A DNA stretch of 64,000 bases from Ramlibacter tataouinensis (GTDB lineage Bacteria; Pseudomonadota; Gammaproteobacteria; Burkholderiales; Burkholderiaceae_C), in assembly GCF_001580455.1 (NCBI RefSeq), contig NZ_CP010951.1:2815001-2879000 (forward strand), read 5' to 3'. Below, piece by piece: positions 18,095 to 26,965 of the stretch (within the stretch, counting starts at the first letter, position 1; each line of letters opens with the position of its first letter). The position numbers and the translations under genes were made by a program. The notes below the pieces were generated by a model. The model was not told the DNA's origin. It saw only the letters and a list, made by a program, of their open reading frames with translations, and ran no database searches.

Positions 18095-18580
18095 TCACTT
18101 CTGGTTCACGGCGAATGAGATCTTCCCGTAGCCGGCGTCGCTGCTCGACACCATGATCTTCTTGAGGACCTTGTAGGGGACGTTGCGGTCGGCCACGATC
18201 GTGACCTCGGTGTCCACCCCGGCCTGCTCCTGCCGCTTCTCGGCCTCGCCCTTGATGCGCTCGATGGCCTGGCGGATCGGCGCGATCTCGGCCTCGTCGC
18301 TGGCCACCACGTCGCGCATCGAGATGACAGGTTCGCCCTGGATGCGCACGTCGCGGTCCGACAGGACGATCTGGATGGATTGCCGCGGCAGCGTGTCGAC
18401 CCCCGAGTCGGGAAGCACCACGTGGTCTGGAGTCTCCAGGACGATGCCGCTGCTTTGGTTGACCAGCAGGTACAGCACCAGCACGATGAAGATGTCCATC
18501 AGGGACGTCAGCATCATTCCGGTGGTGTCGCCCGCGCGTTCCTTGTGCGCTCTTCTCTTCCTCGACATCGCAATGCTCAT
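18095..18580 (-). CDS. ExbD/TolR-type stator subunit 1 (with proton-carrying Asp)
   Basis: 161 residues: short basic cytoplasmic N-terminus, one membrane segment (about 24-43) and a periplasmic domain. The segment contains SLMDIFIVLVLYLLV, with Asp29 in the place of ExbD Asp25 / TolR Asp23, the residue that relays protons through the ExbB pentamer. The periplasmic domain includes the typical VTIVADRNVPYKVLKKIM segment of ExbD/TolR. Start 18580 has GGAGG at good spacing. It lies between the second ExbD-type gene and the AgmX-like gene. By family knowledge it forms a channel with the ExbB-type protein encoded upstream. Confidence 0.9.
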   Translation of the reverse strand: MSIAMSRKRRAHKERAGDTTGMMLTSLMDIFIVLVLYLLVNQSSGIVLETPDHVVLPDSGVDTLPRQSIQIVLSDRDVRIQGEPVISMRDVVASDEAEIAPIRQAIERIKGEAEKRQEQAGVDTEVTIVADRNVPYKVLKKIMVSSSDAGYGKISFAVNQK

Positions 18581-18638
18581 TGGGGAACCTCCGTGCTGCG
18601 CACTGCGGTGCTATGAGTCTTCGGAGCGGCCGGGCGGC

Positions 18639-19124
18639 TCATGGCGCGTCTCCCACCGTCACGTTGGGGAAGAGCGTGATGCGAAGCGGGCTGGAACCTT
18701 CCCGGCGCGCCGGAACCTCCGCGAATTTCAACGCGTCCATCACGCCAATCATGGCGGCGTAGTCGATGTCGGGCTCCATGAGCAAAATGACATCGCGCTT
18801 GCCCGGATTCTGGTCTTTCAGGAGCTTGAGCTTCTGCGACAGCATGGCCGTGTCGTACTTGTCGCCCGCTTTCGGCAGGCGGTCCGTGACCTTCGTTCCG
18901 TTGCCAATCTCCAGCGACTCCTTGCGCAGGATCACCTCGATCACGACGGGAGGCGTTTCCTTGTTCGCCTCGGTCGAGCCGCCCAGCGGCGGCATGTTGA
19001 TCTCCTGGATGGTGATCTTCGAGAAGACCGCCGACAGGAGCAGGAAAGAGACCAGCACGACCATGATGTTCAGCAGGGTCGTGAGCTCCAGTTCCTCCGA
19101 CTCAGGCCGTTTTCTTTTCTGCAT
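18639..19124 (-). CDS. ExbD/TolR-type stator subunit 2 (Asn in place of the proton-carrying Asp)
   Basis: 161 residues with the same layout as its neighbour: short N-terminus, one membrane segment (about 15-35) and a periplasmic ExbD-like domain ending with LLMEPDIDYAAMIGVMDALK. In the membrane segment the order is TTLLNIMVVLVSFLLL: the canonical Asp is replaced by Asn19 (codon AAC, minus strand at 19068-19070). A Leu-Glu rich stretch precedes the segment (ESEELELTTLL). The start at 19124 overlaps the ExbB-type stop by 23 bases, implying coupled translation. By analogy with Asp-to-Asn mutants of related proteins this subunit would not conduct protons itself; it may pair with the other ExbD in an asymmetric dimer. 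Confidence 0.88.
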   Translation of the reverse strand: MQKRKRPESEELELTTLLNIMVVLVSFLLLSAVFSKITIQEINMPPLGGSTEANKETPPVVIEVILRKESLEIGNGTKVTDRLPKAGDKYDTAMLSQKLKLLKDQNPGKRDVILLMEPDIDYAAMIGVMDALKFAEVPARREGSSPLRITLFPNVTVGDAP

Positions 19125-19785
19125 AGTCGTGGAGGTGCGAAATGCGGGCCGTCGCGCCGGCACGCACGATCATGTTGACTGTCTTCAGCGCGGCGATCTC
19201 GAGACCGGCGACGATCTGGCTCGCCTTGGTGTGGAGCAGCGCGCTGAAGGTCAGCATCGGCATGGCGATCAGCAGGCCGGTGGCCGTGCAGCTCATCGCC
19301 TCGGAGATGCTCAGCGACAGCAGTGCGGACTTCTCGGAAGGTGCTGCCGTCGCCACGGCCGCGAACGCGCCGATCAGGCCCACGATCGTGCCGAACAGGC
19401 CGAGCAGGGTGGCCAGGTTGGCGAACAGCGCGAGGTACGAGATGCGCTTCTCGAATTGCGGCGCGATGGACTGCATGACCTCCTCCATCGCGAGCTCGAT
19501 GTCGTTCCTGCGGCGCACGACGCCGTGGTTCTCGAGTCCGACATTGAGCAGCGTCGCGACGGCCGACTTGTCGTCGCGCGTGAGCTGGCGGGCCTGGTCG
19601 AAGTTTCCCTCGTGCAGCAGCGGTTGGATCTGGTCCCAGGTCCGGCGATTGGCGCGTGTGGCGCGTATGAGGACGACATAGCGTTCAAAGACCATGCCCA
19701 GACCGATTGCGCCCACGGCGAGGATCGGAATCACCCAAATGCCGCCGGCGGCAAGGAACTTGATTGCGCCTGAAACGTAGTTCAT
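19102..19785 (-). CDS. ExbB/TolQ/MotA-type proton channel protein
   Basis: 227 residues. One membrane segment near the N-terminus (about 12-32), a long cytoplasmic loop, then two membrane segments forming the family signature (about 118-195), including LFGTIVGLIGAFAAVATA and ATGLLIAMPMLTF. The Thr residues in GTIVGLI and ATGLLIA match the polar pore residues of ExbB/TolQ. It should form a pentamer around the ExbD-type dimer and convert proton flow into mechanical work. The ATG at 19785 has AAGGAG at ideal spacing. It is followed by two different ExbD genes, the arrangement seen in AglR-AglQ-AglS of the myxobacterial gliding motor rather than in ordinary TonB systems. Confidence 0.92.
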   Translation of the reverse strand: MNYVSGAIKFLAAGGIWVIPILAVGAIGLGMVFERYVVLIRATRANRRTWDQIQPLLHEGNFDQARQLTRDDKSAVATLLNVGLENHGVVRRRNDIELAMEEVMQSIAPQFEKRISYLALFANLATLLGLFGTIVGLIGAFAAVATAAPSEKSALLSLSISEAMSCTATGLLIAMPMLTFSALLHTKASQIVAGLEIAALKTVNMIVRAGATARISHLHDYAEKKTA

Positions 19786-19806
19786 TCCCAACTCCTTCAA
19801 TTCACG

Positions 19807-20115
19807 TTAGTTGCGGTTGCTCAGCTTGTGGAAGTCGATTTCGCGAAGAAAAGATGGCTTGTCGATGGGCGTGATCTCCTGGCTCAGCAGAGTCGACTTC
19901 AAGTCGGTATCGCGTCCGATTTCCGAACTCTTCCAGGGGATGATGGTCAGCGACTTGGGCGTTTCGCTGTTGCCCACGATCGACATGCCGGACACCTCCT
20001 TGGCTTCTTCGCCGTCCGGCTTCTTCGAGGGCGTGTCCTGCCTGGCCTTGTCCTGGGCCATGGCAGCGCCCACGCAAACAAGCAGGCATGCGGCGGCGAT
20101 CGTCTTGGCTCTCAT
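19807..20115 (-). CDS. Small periplasmic protein of the ExbB/ExbD operon
   Basis: 102 residues with a signal peptide (MRAKTIAAACLLVCVGAAMA, cleavage before Q21). The mature part is short, polar and charged with no recognised domain; it contains KSLTIIPWKSSEIGRDTDLK and ends in a basic tail. Start 20115 has AAGGAG and overlaps the stop of the upstream TPR lipoprotein by 4 bases (ATGA); its own stop is 21 bases before the ExbB-type start. The tight coupling argues that it is a real component, perhaps an adaptor between the channel and periplasmic parts; that role is inference. Confidence 0.72.
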   Translation of the reverse strand: MRAKTIAAACLLVCVGAAMAQDKARQDTPSKKPDGEEAKEVSGMSIVGNSETPKSLTIIPWKSSEIGRDTDLKSTLLSQEITPIDKPSFLREIDFHKLSNRN

Positions 20116-20783
20116 GGACGCTCCTTGGTGCCGGTACGCTTCTGGAGATCGGCAATCCAGATCTCCACGTCCTTGTCGGTCGGTGCGCTCGCGGCGTAGG
20201 ACTTGTAGTGCTCGATGGCGCACGGGTAGTCCTTCAGGTACAGGTCGCACAGAACGCCAAGGTTCTTGTGAGCCATGGCGAAGTGCGGGTATGTCGCCAG
20301 CGTCTTCTCGTACAGCGTGCGGGCTTCGGCGAATCGCCCGCTCCTGCGGTACAGCAAGGCGAGCTCGTTGGCGGCCACGGGGTTGTCCGGCTCGATGGCC
20401 AGCGCCTCCTTGAGCCGCGTCTCGGCAAGGTCTTGCTTGTCCAGCTTCTCGTAGACGAGCGCCAGGTTGATTGCCGGGATGGCGTTGTCCGGCATGGCGG
20501 CGGCGAGTTTCTTGAATGCGTCGACGGCTTGCTCGTATCGCTCGGCCTTGACGAGTGCCATGGCCGCGTCGAACTCGGCCTGCACCTGCGGCGCGACGCT
20601 CGGTTCCGGCTTGATCTTCGCCGATCCCCGCGGGTTGCCAGGCTGGGTCGCGGCGCTCGCCGTCGCGGCAGGCGAGGGCGCAGCCCGCGGGGCGCTGCCG
20701 CAGCCCTGGAGCAGGACCACCAGCGACAAGGCGGATGTCAGGTACGCGCTGCGGCCGACGGCTTGCGTGATGGCGCGACTCAT
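20112..20783 (-). CDS. TPR lipoprotein of the envelope machine
   Basis: 223 residues. The lipobox LLQGC places the lipidated Cys near residue 28. After a Pro/Ala-rich linker, residues 70-210 hold about four tetratricopeptide repeats (for example AINLALVYEKLDKQDLAETR and AANELALLYRRSGRFAEART). The overall shape recalls PilF/Tgl-like pilotins or GltE-like TPR lipoproteins. It overlaps the genes on both sides by 4 bases, so translation is coupled. TPR lipoproteins usually serve as scaffolds or help assemble outer-membrane partners; here the partner could be the divergently encoded barrel. Confidence 0.83.
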   Translation of the reverse strand: MSRAITQAVGRSAYLTSALSLVVLLQGCGSAPRAAPSPAATASAATQPGNPRGSAKIKPEPSVAPQVQAEFDAAMALVKAERYEQAVDAFKKLAAAMPDNAIPAINLALVYEKLDKQDLAETRLKEALAIEPDNPVAANELALLYRRSGRFAEARTLYEKTLATYPHFAMAHKNLGVLCDLYLKDYPCAIEHYKSYAASAPTDKDVEIWIADLQKRTGTKERP

Positions 20784-23700
20784 TGCTTCACACCTTCCGC
20801 GGTGGGCACTGGCGTCGGCGGGCCGTCAGCCGGTGCCGGGACCTTGGGCGCGTCCTTGGCGGTCTTGTCGGCGATTGCGGCGACTGCGGCGACTGCGGCG
20901 ACGACCGGCTCGCGGCGCTCGGTGAGCCTGTCATAGGCCATGACCCGGCTGAAGGTCTCGACGTATCCGCTGCTCTCTTCGAACCTCGCATAGCGCGCGG
21001 GGACCAACTTGGCGAGCCTGGTGAAGCTCTTCCCGACCCACTTGTTGTAGATGCCGAGCTTGACCAGGTCCGAGTTCTTCTGGTGCACGTCAATCGCCTT
21101 CTCCTCGAACGGAAAGGCCTGTTCCTCGAGGGCCAGCTCGTATTGCTCTTTCACCGCGCCGGCGAGGTTCGCGGGGCGCTGCGACTCGATCAGCGAGCGG
21201 TTGAAGTCGTAATACATCTCCGCGAGGTAGTAGCTCGCCGCCGCCGTCGTCTCGCCGATCTCGTAACGCAGGATGGCTTCGAAGCCGTCCTTCACCTGCT
21301 TGAGTGCGGCCTTCTTCTTCGCCAGGGTCTTGTCGATGGGCTCCACCAGCTTGATCTGCACGTACTGTTCGTACGTCGGCTCGGTGAGGACCAGCAGCGA
21401 GGAGGCGGCGAGGTAGCGGGTGCGGTCGGTGCGGTCCTTGCCGCCGGCGGCATCGGCGTCGATGATGGCCCTGAGCTCGGCCTGATAGGCCGTCGTGTCG
21501 TTGCGCGCCTTCAGGATGCCTGCGATCTTGAAGCGGCTTTCGACGGCCACGTCCAGCGGCTTCGGGAAGCTGGCGATGTAGCGGCGATAGACCGCCACGG
21601 CCTTGTCCGTTTCCTTCGCCTGCGCATACAGGTCGCCGGCGAGCTGCAGCGCCGCGCTCCGGACGTCGGCGTCCTTCGACTCGGACTCGGTGCGCTCGTA
21701 CTCGGCGGCCGCCAGTGCGAGCTTGCCTGACTCGCGGTACACATAGGACAGCTTCTTCGTCACTTCGGGCTGCAGCTTGTGTCCCGGATAGCTGCCGCGG
21801 AACGCCGTCAGCATGCTGGCCGCGCCGTCCCAGTCCTTGAGCTGGATGAGCGCCGCGGCGCCGTCGTAGTCGGCTACCGGTCGGATGGTCGATGTCGGGG
21901 CCGCGCGGGCGACGCGCGCGAAATGCTGGGCGGCCGTCTTGTAGTCGCCTTGCTTGCCGGCTTCCTCGCCTTGCTTGTAGATCGCGGCGGCCAGGTTCTC
22001 GATCAGGTTCGGGCGCGCCTTGTCTCCTTCCGGAACGAGCGGCAGAGACTGCATGTAGCCTTCCTCGGCATCCTTGAACTGGCCGAGTTCGAGCGACGAG
22101 TGCGCCAGCGTGACCCATGCCGTGCGGCGCAGGGGCTGCTCGGCATTCGGGAACACGGCGATGAACCTGCGGCTGGTCGGCACCGCCAGCGCGTAGTTCT
22201 TCATCTCGAAGATGTCATCGATGGCCGCGGCCATCACCAGGGGCGCCTTGTCGTGATGGGTAAAGGCCTCCGCGAACTTCAGCGAGCTGCGGATGGTGTC
22301 CTGCCTGACCTTCTGTTTGTCTTCGGCAGCGGCAGCGGCCAGGCCCTTTCGATGGGCATAGACGGCGGCATAGCCGGCCTCGGACGCCTTGTCGTGGGCG
22401 GGATAGTCGTAGGCGGTGCGCTCGAACTCGACCGCCGCCTCGGCGAACGAGCCGTTCTCGAGAAGCAGGTCGGCGAACTGGTGGTTGACGGCGGGCGACT
22501 CCGGCTCCTTCGGGAACGAGGCCAGGTACTGGCGATACCAGTGCATCGATTCACGGAAGTTCCCGGGCTTGTCCTTCTCGAACTTCTTCTCCTGGTACAG
22601 GGCGTGGAAGTGATTGGCCAGCTCCTTGAGGCTCGCCTTCACGTAGCCCACCACCTCGGGGAAGGCCTGGATGTCGAAGTGATTCCAGTACGGCGACTTG
22701 AGGCCGTAGTTGACGACGAATTCCTTGTTGGCATCGATCACGAGCTTGGGGAATCCGCCGCGCTTGTAGATCTCGATGACCCGCGTGTCGTAGTGCGGAG
22801 CAACCTTGTGATAGGGCTCCCGCTTCACGAAGGCCTTGTAGGCAACCGCGGCGTCGTTGTAGCGAAGCTTGTCGACGTAGTACTCCGCCAGGTTGCCGTA
22901 GACGTTGACCTCGTAGCTGCGCTTGCCGAACTTGGTGAAGTACGCGGTGACCGCATCCGCTCCGCCCATGTTGGAGAACGCGAGGCTGATGACGCGATAC
23001 GTGTCCTCGACGCGCTGCTGCTCCAGGTTGTCCTTCGGCTTGTCGAAGTCGTAGCCGGTCCTGATCTTGTGGTCCAGCACGGCCATGAACTGCTGCAGCG
23101 ACTCTTCGTACATGTCTTGCTTGTAGAAGGTCCAGCCGAGCTTGTAGAGTGCGAGCTCGTAGAACGACGAGGCGGGTCCCATGCCCGCGACGGACTTGTA
23201 CGCCGCTTCGGCGGCGAGCCACTTGCGGCGCGTGAAGTGGTATTCGCCGATCCGGAACTGCAACTCGTCGACGTAGCGCGACTTCGGATATTCCTTCACG
23301 ATGCGGCCCATCACGCCCATCGCCTTTTCCGTCATTCCGAGCTCGTCGTACGCGCGTGAGAGCTGGTAGAGCACCTGGTCGTTGCGCTCGTAGTGCGGGT
23401 ACCTCTCGAGCAGCTTCTGGTACAGCGCAATCGCTTCGCCGGCTTCGCCCTGCAACTCGGCCGCCGAGCCGTCGGGCGCGGCGATGGGAGCCCGCGCCGC
23501 CGGCTTGATGGCGTCAGCCTGTGTCGCACGCGCCTCGAAGTCGGGGCTCGAGTCCTTGGCCGGGGTCTTGTCCCGGGCGGCGTTGCTCTTCGTCTTCTTG
23601 CCCGCCAGGGCCAGCTGCTCGGGGTTGGCGGCGGGGCGTTGTGCGGGCGTGGCGCTCGGCAGCGGCTTGGGCAGCTGCGGTGCGGCGGCGACGGCGACGG

Positions 23701-24037
23701 AAGATGCCGCAGCGACGGGGCTGAGCAGGCCTGGCGCGTCGCGCCGCGCGGCCATCTCCTGGTTGCGCTTGACGCCTTCGAACGTGCCGTATTCCTTCTG
23801 GATCTTCAGGTCCGCCAGCCGCCGCATGGCCTCCGGCGCCATGCCACCTTCCGGTGTCTGGTCCAGGAACTTCTTGTAGCTCTGGATGGCGAGGTCGGTG
23901 CTGCCGTCGACCTTGACGTCCGTCAGGTCGGGCGCGGACTGGCGCAGTTCGCCGATGGAGCCCGTGTTGCTCGTGTGCGTGGCGCACGAGGCCAGGAGCA
24001 GGAGCCCCGGCAGGGAAAGGCGGCGCAGGGGATTCAT
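20780..24037 (-). CDS. Large TPR-repeat lipoprotein
   Basis: 1085 residues. The N-terminus MNPLRRLSLPGLLLLASC carries a lipobox (LLASC, Cys18). A Pro/Ala-rich stretch (about 95-175) leads into an array of TPR and TPR-like units from about residue 190 to 980 (for example QVLYQLSRAYDELGMTEKAM, AEAAYKSVAGM, LADLLLENGSFAEAAVEFER). The C-terminus is Ala/Pro-rich. Long solenoids of this kind in Glt-type machines (GltD/GltE-like) span the periplasm and link inner-membrane motor and outer membrane. Start and stop each overlap the neighbouring gene by 4 bases. Identity as a scaffold is inferred from repeats, lipidation and neighbours. Confidence 0.85.
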   Translation of the reverse strand: MNPLRRLSLPGLLLLASCATHTSNTGSIGELRQSAPDLTDVKVDGSTDLAIQSYKKFLDQTPEGGMAPEAMRRLADLKIQKEYGTFEGVKRNQEMAARRDAPGLLSPVAAASSVAVAAAPQLPKPLPSATPAQRPAANPEQLALAGKKTKSNAARDKTPAKDSSPDFEARATQADAIKPAARAPIAAPDGSAAELQGEAGEAIALYQKLLERYPHYERNDQVLYQLSRAYDELGMTEKAMGVMGRIVKEYPKSRYVDELQFRIGEYHFTRRKWLAAEAAYKSVAGMGPASSFYELALYKLGWTFYKQDMYEESLQQFMAVLDHKIRTGYDFDKPKDNLEQQRVEDTYRVISLAFSNMGGADAVTAYFTKFGKRSYEVNVYGNLAEYYVDKLRYNDAAVAYKAFVKREPYHKVAPHYDTRVIEIYKRGGFPKLVIDANKEFVVNYGLKSPYWNHFDIQAFPEVVGYVKASLKELANHFHALYQEKKFEKDKPGNFRESMHWYRQYLASFPKEPESPAVNHQFADLLLENGSFAEAAVEFERTAYDYPAHDKASEAGYAAVYAHRKGLAAAAAEDKQKVRQDTIRSSLKFAEAFTHHDKAPLVMAAAIDDIFEMKNYALAVPTSRRFIAVFPNAEQPLRRTAWVTLAHSSLELGQFKDAEEGYMQSLPLVPEGDKARPNLIENLAAAIYKQGEEAGKQGDYKTAAQHFARVARAAPTSTIRPVADYDGAAALIQLKDWDGAASMLTAFRGSYPGHKLQPEVTKKLSYVYRESGKLALAAAEYERTESESKDADVRSAALQLAGDLYAQAKETDKAVAVYRRYIASFPKPLDVAVESRFKIAGILKARNDTTAYQAELRAIIDADAAGGKDRTDRTRYLAASSLLVLTEPTYEQYVQIKLVEPIDKTLAKKKAALKQVKDGFEAILRYEIGETTAAASYYLAEMYYDFNRSLIESQRPANLAGAVKEQYELALEEQAFPFEEKAIDVHQKNSDLVKLGIYNKWVGKSFTRLAKLVPARYARFEESSGYVETFSRVMAYDRLTERREPVVAAVAAVAAIADKTAKDAPKVPAPADGPPTPVPTAEGVKQ

Positions 24038-25914
24038 TTCGACGCGCTCTCCTGCTTCTTGTTGGCGCGGTCGTAGCTCTCGGCAAGGGCGAACCGGGCC
24101 TGGACCTGGTATCCCTCGAGCCGGGTCCGGCGCGCCTCGAGCTCATGGATCGCCATGGCTTCGAGCAGGTTGCCCTGCCGCGCCATCAGCTTGGCCACCT
24201 TGTCCCGGGCGTCCTGCACCCGCGGGCGCAGCGCGCGCAGCTGGTTGTCGTATCCCTTGTAGCTCTGGGTGGCCGCCTGGCGCGACCGCACGAACGAGCG
24301 ATAGATCGTGTTGAGCCGGTCCACGTCGGCATCGAGCTCGTGCAGGTGCCTGTAGGCGCGCGTGAGCCGGTCGTCATAGGTCGTGCGGATGTTCCAGAGC
24401 ATCACGCCTTGCAGCCGCTTGATGCGCTGGCGTGCGTCCTCGCCGGACGCGCTCGTGTCGTTCCTGTACTTCTCGCCCAGTTGCGCGAGCTGCTCGCGCA
24501 GGACCCGCTCGTCAGCGGTCTCCAGGAAATCGGGGCGGGGCGACACGAGGAGCTTCTGCAGTCGCTCGTGCAGTGTCTGGCGCTGCTCCATGCGCAAGCG
24601 CATCTGGGAGTCGAGCGCCTTGAAGCGCGTGTCGATGCCGGGGAGCACGCCGTCGTAGTAGCGACCGCGGATCTCGATGATTTCGGCGAACGAGTCGAGC
24701 GAGTCGGTCCATGCCGCCAGGTTCTGCCTGAGCTCCTCCAGGTCGAAATAGTTCTGCAACGACTCCTGGAATTCGTTGGAGGCCATCAATTCGAGCAGGT
24801 AGTAGGTCTCCGGGGTGTCGGGCAGTTCTCGCAGCCGCACGACCCAGTTCCGGTCCAGCTTCGACTCGGTGCGGACCAGCGCCTGCAGAAACTTGCCTTC
24901 GCGGATGCTCTTGAGCGAGGCGTCGAGCTTGGTGAGCTCGGCGCCGAAGTTCTGCAGCGCCACGGCATAGAGCTGCGCGGCCCGCCCGTGCAGCTCGAGC
25001 TTGCTGTACGCGTACGGCGCGCCGAGCAGGCCCTCCTGGACCGCCTTGTCCGTGCTGTTGCGCTTGATCAGGATCGACCACGGCACGAGCGCCCGGTCGA
25101 ACTGTCCTTCGGCGGCGTCGGCCCACCCGGAACTCAGCAAGGCCTTGTTGGAAAAGGGGCCGGTCAGGCGCACCCGGTCGAGGTACTGCTTGGCTTCGGC
25201 GGCTTTGTTGGCGGAGATCAGGCGGTTGCCCAGCAGCAGGTTGGCCTTGTCTCTGATGGCGAGGGTTGCTTCGTCGCCCGAGTTGATCAACCCGGCCTTC
25301 GCGAGCTCGCCCAGGCCGGCGGCCTCCTGGCCGCTTTGCATCAAGGCGATGCCGAGGTTGTAGGTGGCAAAGCCTTCGAAGCCCTTCTGGTCCTTGATTC
25401 CCTGCAATAGGTTGATCGCGGCTGGAAATCTGCCGACATGCAGGTAGATGTTCGCTCGCAGCAACTTTTCTTCGTTGCGAATCTTTTCCGGGATGCGGCC
25501 CTGTACTTTTTCGATGGCGGCAAGCGCGGACGTCGCATCGTTCTTCTGCATGAAGATGCGCGCGAGCCGCCATGCCGCTTCGTTTCGAATCGCCTCGTCG
25601 ACGTTTCCCTCCAGCACGGCCTTGACGGCACGTCCGGCGCGCTGGTGCATTCGGTAGGACAGCTCGAAGTCGCCGACGGAGAACTCGGCCTGGTTGACCT
25701 GGTAGTGCAGGGGGTCGAGTTTCGGATCGTCGAGGCGGTGAAACTGCCAAAGCTCGGTGTCAAGACGGGTGATGGCGTCGAAATAACTGCCTTGCGCCGC
25801 GTGGAAATAAGCCTCTCCCAGATAGAGGTCCTTGGCGCGCACCTTTTCCGCCGGCGGCGCCGAATGCGCCAGCGGGGCGATGAGCAGTCCGATGAGGCAA
25901 AGAAAACCTCGCAT
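24034..25914 (-). CDS. Periplasmic TPR / coiled-coil protein
   Basis: 626 residues from the ATG at 25914 (a GTG one codon earlier is also possible). It has a signal peptide (MRGFLCLIGLLIAPLAHSA). Residues 28-330 form helical TPR-like repeats (LYLGEAYFHAAQGSYFDAIT, FATYNLGIALMQSGQEAAGL), and residues 400-610 are mostly coiled coil rich in Arg, Glu and Gln. No catalytic motif is visible. It starts about 11 bases after the preceding stop and overlaps the next gene by 4 bases. It is the second gene of the operon and another likely scaffold, free in the periplasm rather than lipidated. Confidence 0.83.
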   Translation of the reverse strand: MRGFLCLIGLLIAPLAHSAPPAEKVRAKDLYLGEAYFHAAQGSYFDAITRLDTELWQFHRLDDPKLDPLHYQVNQAEFSVGDFELSYRMHQRAGRAVKAVLEGNVDEAIRNEAAWRLARIFMQKNDATSALAAIEKVQGRIPEKIRNEEKLLRANIYLHVGRFPAAINLLQGIKDQKGFEGFATYNLGIALMQSGQEAAGLGELAKAGLINSGDEATLAIRDKANLLLGNRLISANKAAEAKQYLDRVRLTGPFSNKALLSSGWADAAEGQFDRALVPWSILIKRNSTDKAVQEGLLGAPYAYSKLELHGRAAQLYAVALQNFGAELTKLDASLKSIREGKFLQALVRTESKLDRNWVVRLRELPDTPETYYLLELMASNEFQESLQNYFDLEELRQNLAAWTDSLDSFAEIIEIRGRYYDGVLPGIDTRFKALDSQMRLRMEQRQTLHERLQKLLVSPRPDFLETADERVLREQLAQLGEKYRNDTSASGEDARQRIKRLQGVMLWNIRTTYDDRLTRAYRHLHELDADVDRLNTIYRSFVRSRQAATQSYKGYDNQLRALRPRVQDARDKVAKLMARQGNLLEAMAIHELEARRTRLEGYQVQARFALAESYDRANKKQESASK

Positions 25915-25925
25915 CACGTAAACCG

Positions 25926-26450
25926 CTATTCCTTGAACTGGATGGCCTTGGCGGACGACTCGGAGCGATCGACGACGATCTCCAGCAGCTTGGGCTCCAC
26001 GGCCTTCTTGAACTTGTAGGTCGCCACCTGCCGGAAATCGGCGTCGTTGCCGCTCTTGCCGATCACCAGGACTTCGAGCGAGTGCTCGCCGGTCCGCACG
26101 TTGCCGGTGTGGATGCGCTGGACGCCGCCGTTTTGCAGCGCTTCGAGTTCCTTGAACGTGTAGACGTGGTCCGCGGCGTCCTTGCCGTCGACCTTGATCC
26201 GCACCGAGTCGAGCCGCAGCTTCCCGCTGCCGGCGAGGCTCACGAACAGCGCCAACTGGGTATTGGAGGGGTACAGCAGCTTTTCCTCGAGCTGCATCAG
26301 CTCCGAGGAGATCGCCAGCATGTCCTTCTTGATGTCCTGCACCTGCTCGTCGAGCCCCTTGATCTGCTCCTTGGGCGCCTGCTGCGCCAAGGCCGCAGAG
26401 GTCAGCGTGCTGAAGGCGGCGGCGACGAGGAAGTTAAGAAAGCTTTTCAT
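25926..26450 (-). CDS. Small periplasmic coiled-coil protein, first gene of the operon
   Basis: 174 residues with a signal peptide (MKSFLNFLVAAAFSTLTSAALA). A short coiled coil follows (about 30-62, KGLDEQVQDIKKDMLAISSE), then a beta-rich domain (about 68-170) that looks like a small beta sandwich with LALFVSLAGSGKLRLDSVRI and EHSLEVLVIGKSGND. No known family was recognised by name. It is the first gene after the divergent promoter region and precedes the TPR genes without a gap, so it is most likely the first component of the machine. The start at 26450 begins the signal peptide; no strong ribosome site was seen. Confidence 0.78.
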   Translation of the reverse strand: MKSFLNFLVAAAFSTLTSAALAQQAPKEQIKGLDEQVQDIKKDMLAISSELMQLEEKLLYPSNTQLALFVSLAGSGKLRLDSVRIKVDGKDAADHVYTFKELEALQNGGVQRIHTGNVRTGEHSLEVLVIGKSGNDADFRQVATYKFKKAVEPKLLEIVVDRSESSAKAIQFKE

Positions 26451-26965
26451 GTGGCAATGACAGGCTAGGCCTTGAGTGCAAGTTTTCCGGAGCGCATGCC
26501 CAGGCTGCGCAAACGGCGCTGACAAAGCCATGGTCGAAGTTGCTCAGTCAGTTTGTGCACCACTGGATGACGAGTCTGGCGTGATGCTGCCATAGGCTTT
26601 TCGTTTCCTGCTGAGCTTCGTTGTGGCGCGGCGACGGAAACATCGCGAGACTGTATCCATCCGTTTTGACCTGCTCACGCGTGGAATACATCACGCAATT
26701 ACAGGGAACACAGCGAAAGCCTTGCGTCTGGGCATTTCACACTGTTTCAAATCCGCGGCGGCTGCGGTCCGGGTTCCGGCACCGTAGCGACAGCCGATGA
26801 GTTGGCGGGGAGCGTGGATGCGATGGACCAGACATCTCGATGTTCGACGGACGAAACGCGAGGCACTCATTGCCTCTTCGGCGTTGTCCTGCATCTTTCG
26901 CGTTCGGGTCTATCCCCCGTTTCGAAAAATCAAATAACAGCAGTTTCGTGACCAGCATTCTGAAA
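26451..26965. promoter_or_regulatory. Divergent control region of the envelope machine and the giant surface-protein operon
   Basis: 515 bases between divergent start codons with no convincing gene. It is more AT-rich in places than its surroundings (around 26570-26720), as expected for promoters. A weak sigma70-like TTGACC near 26670 faces the surface-protein genes, but the -10 match is poor. The length leaves room for two promoters, operators and a structured leader. The giant protein's frame is open from 26840, but the signal peptide argues for a start at 26966. Confidence 0.5.

Noticed and set aside
26690..26810. Faint resemblance to the GEMM-I c-di-GMP riboswitch upstream of the giant surface protein (CACGCA, GCGAAAGCC, GCCGATG)
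   Set aside because: The core GGCAAACC and CGCAAAGCC elements and the paired stems are missing, so it is not called. An Infernal search with RF01051 would settle it.
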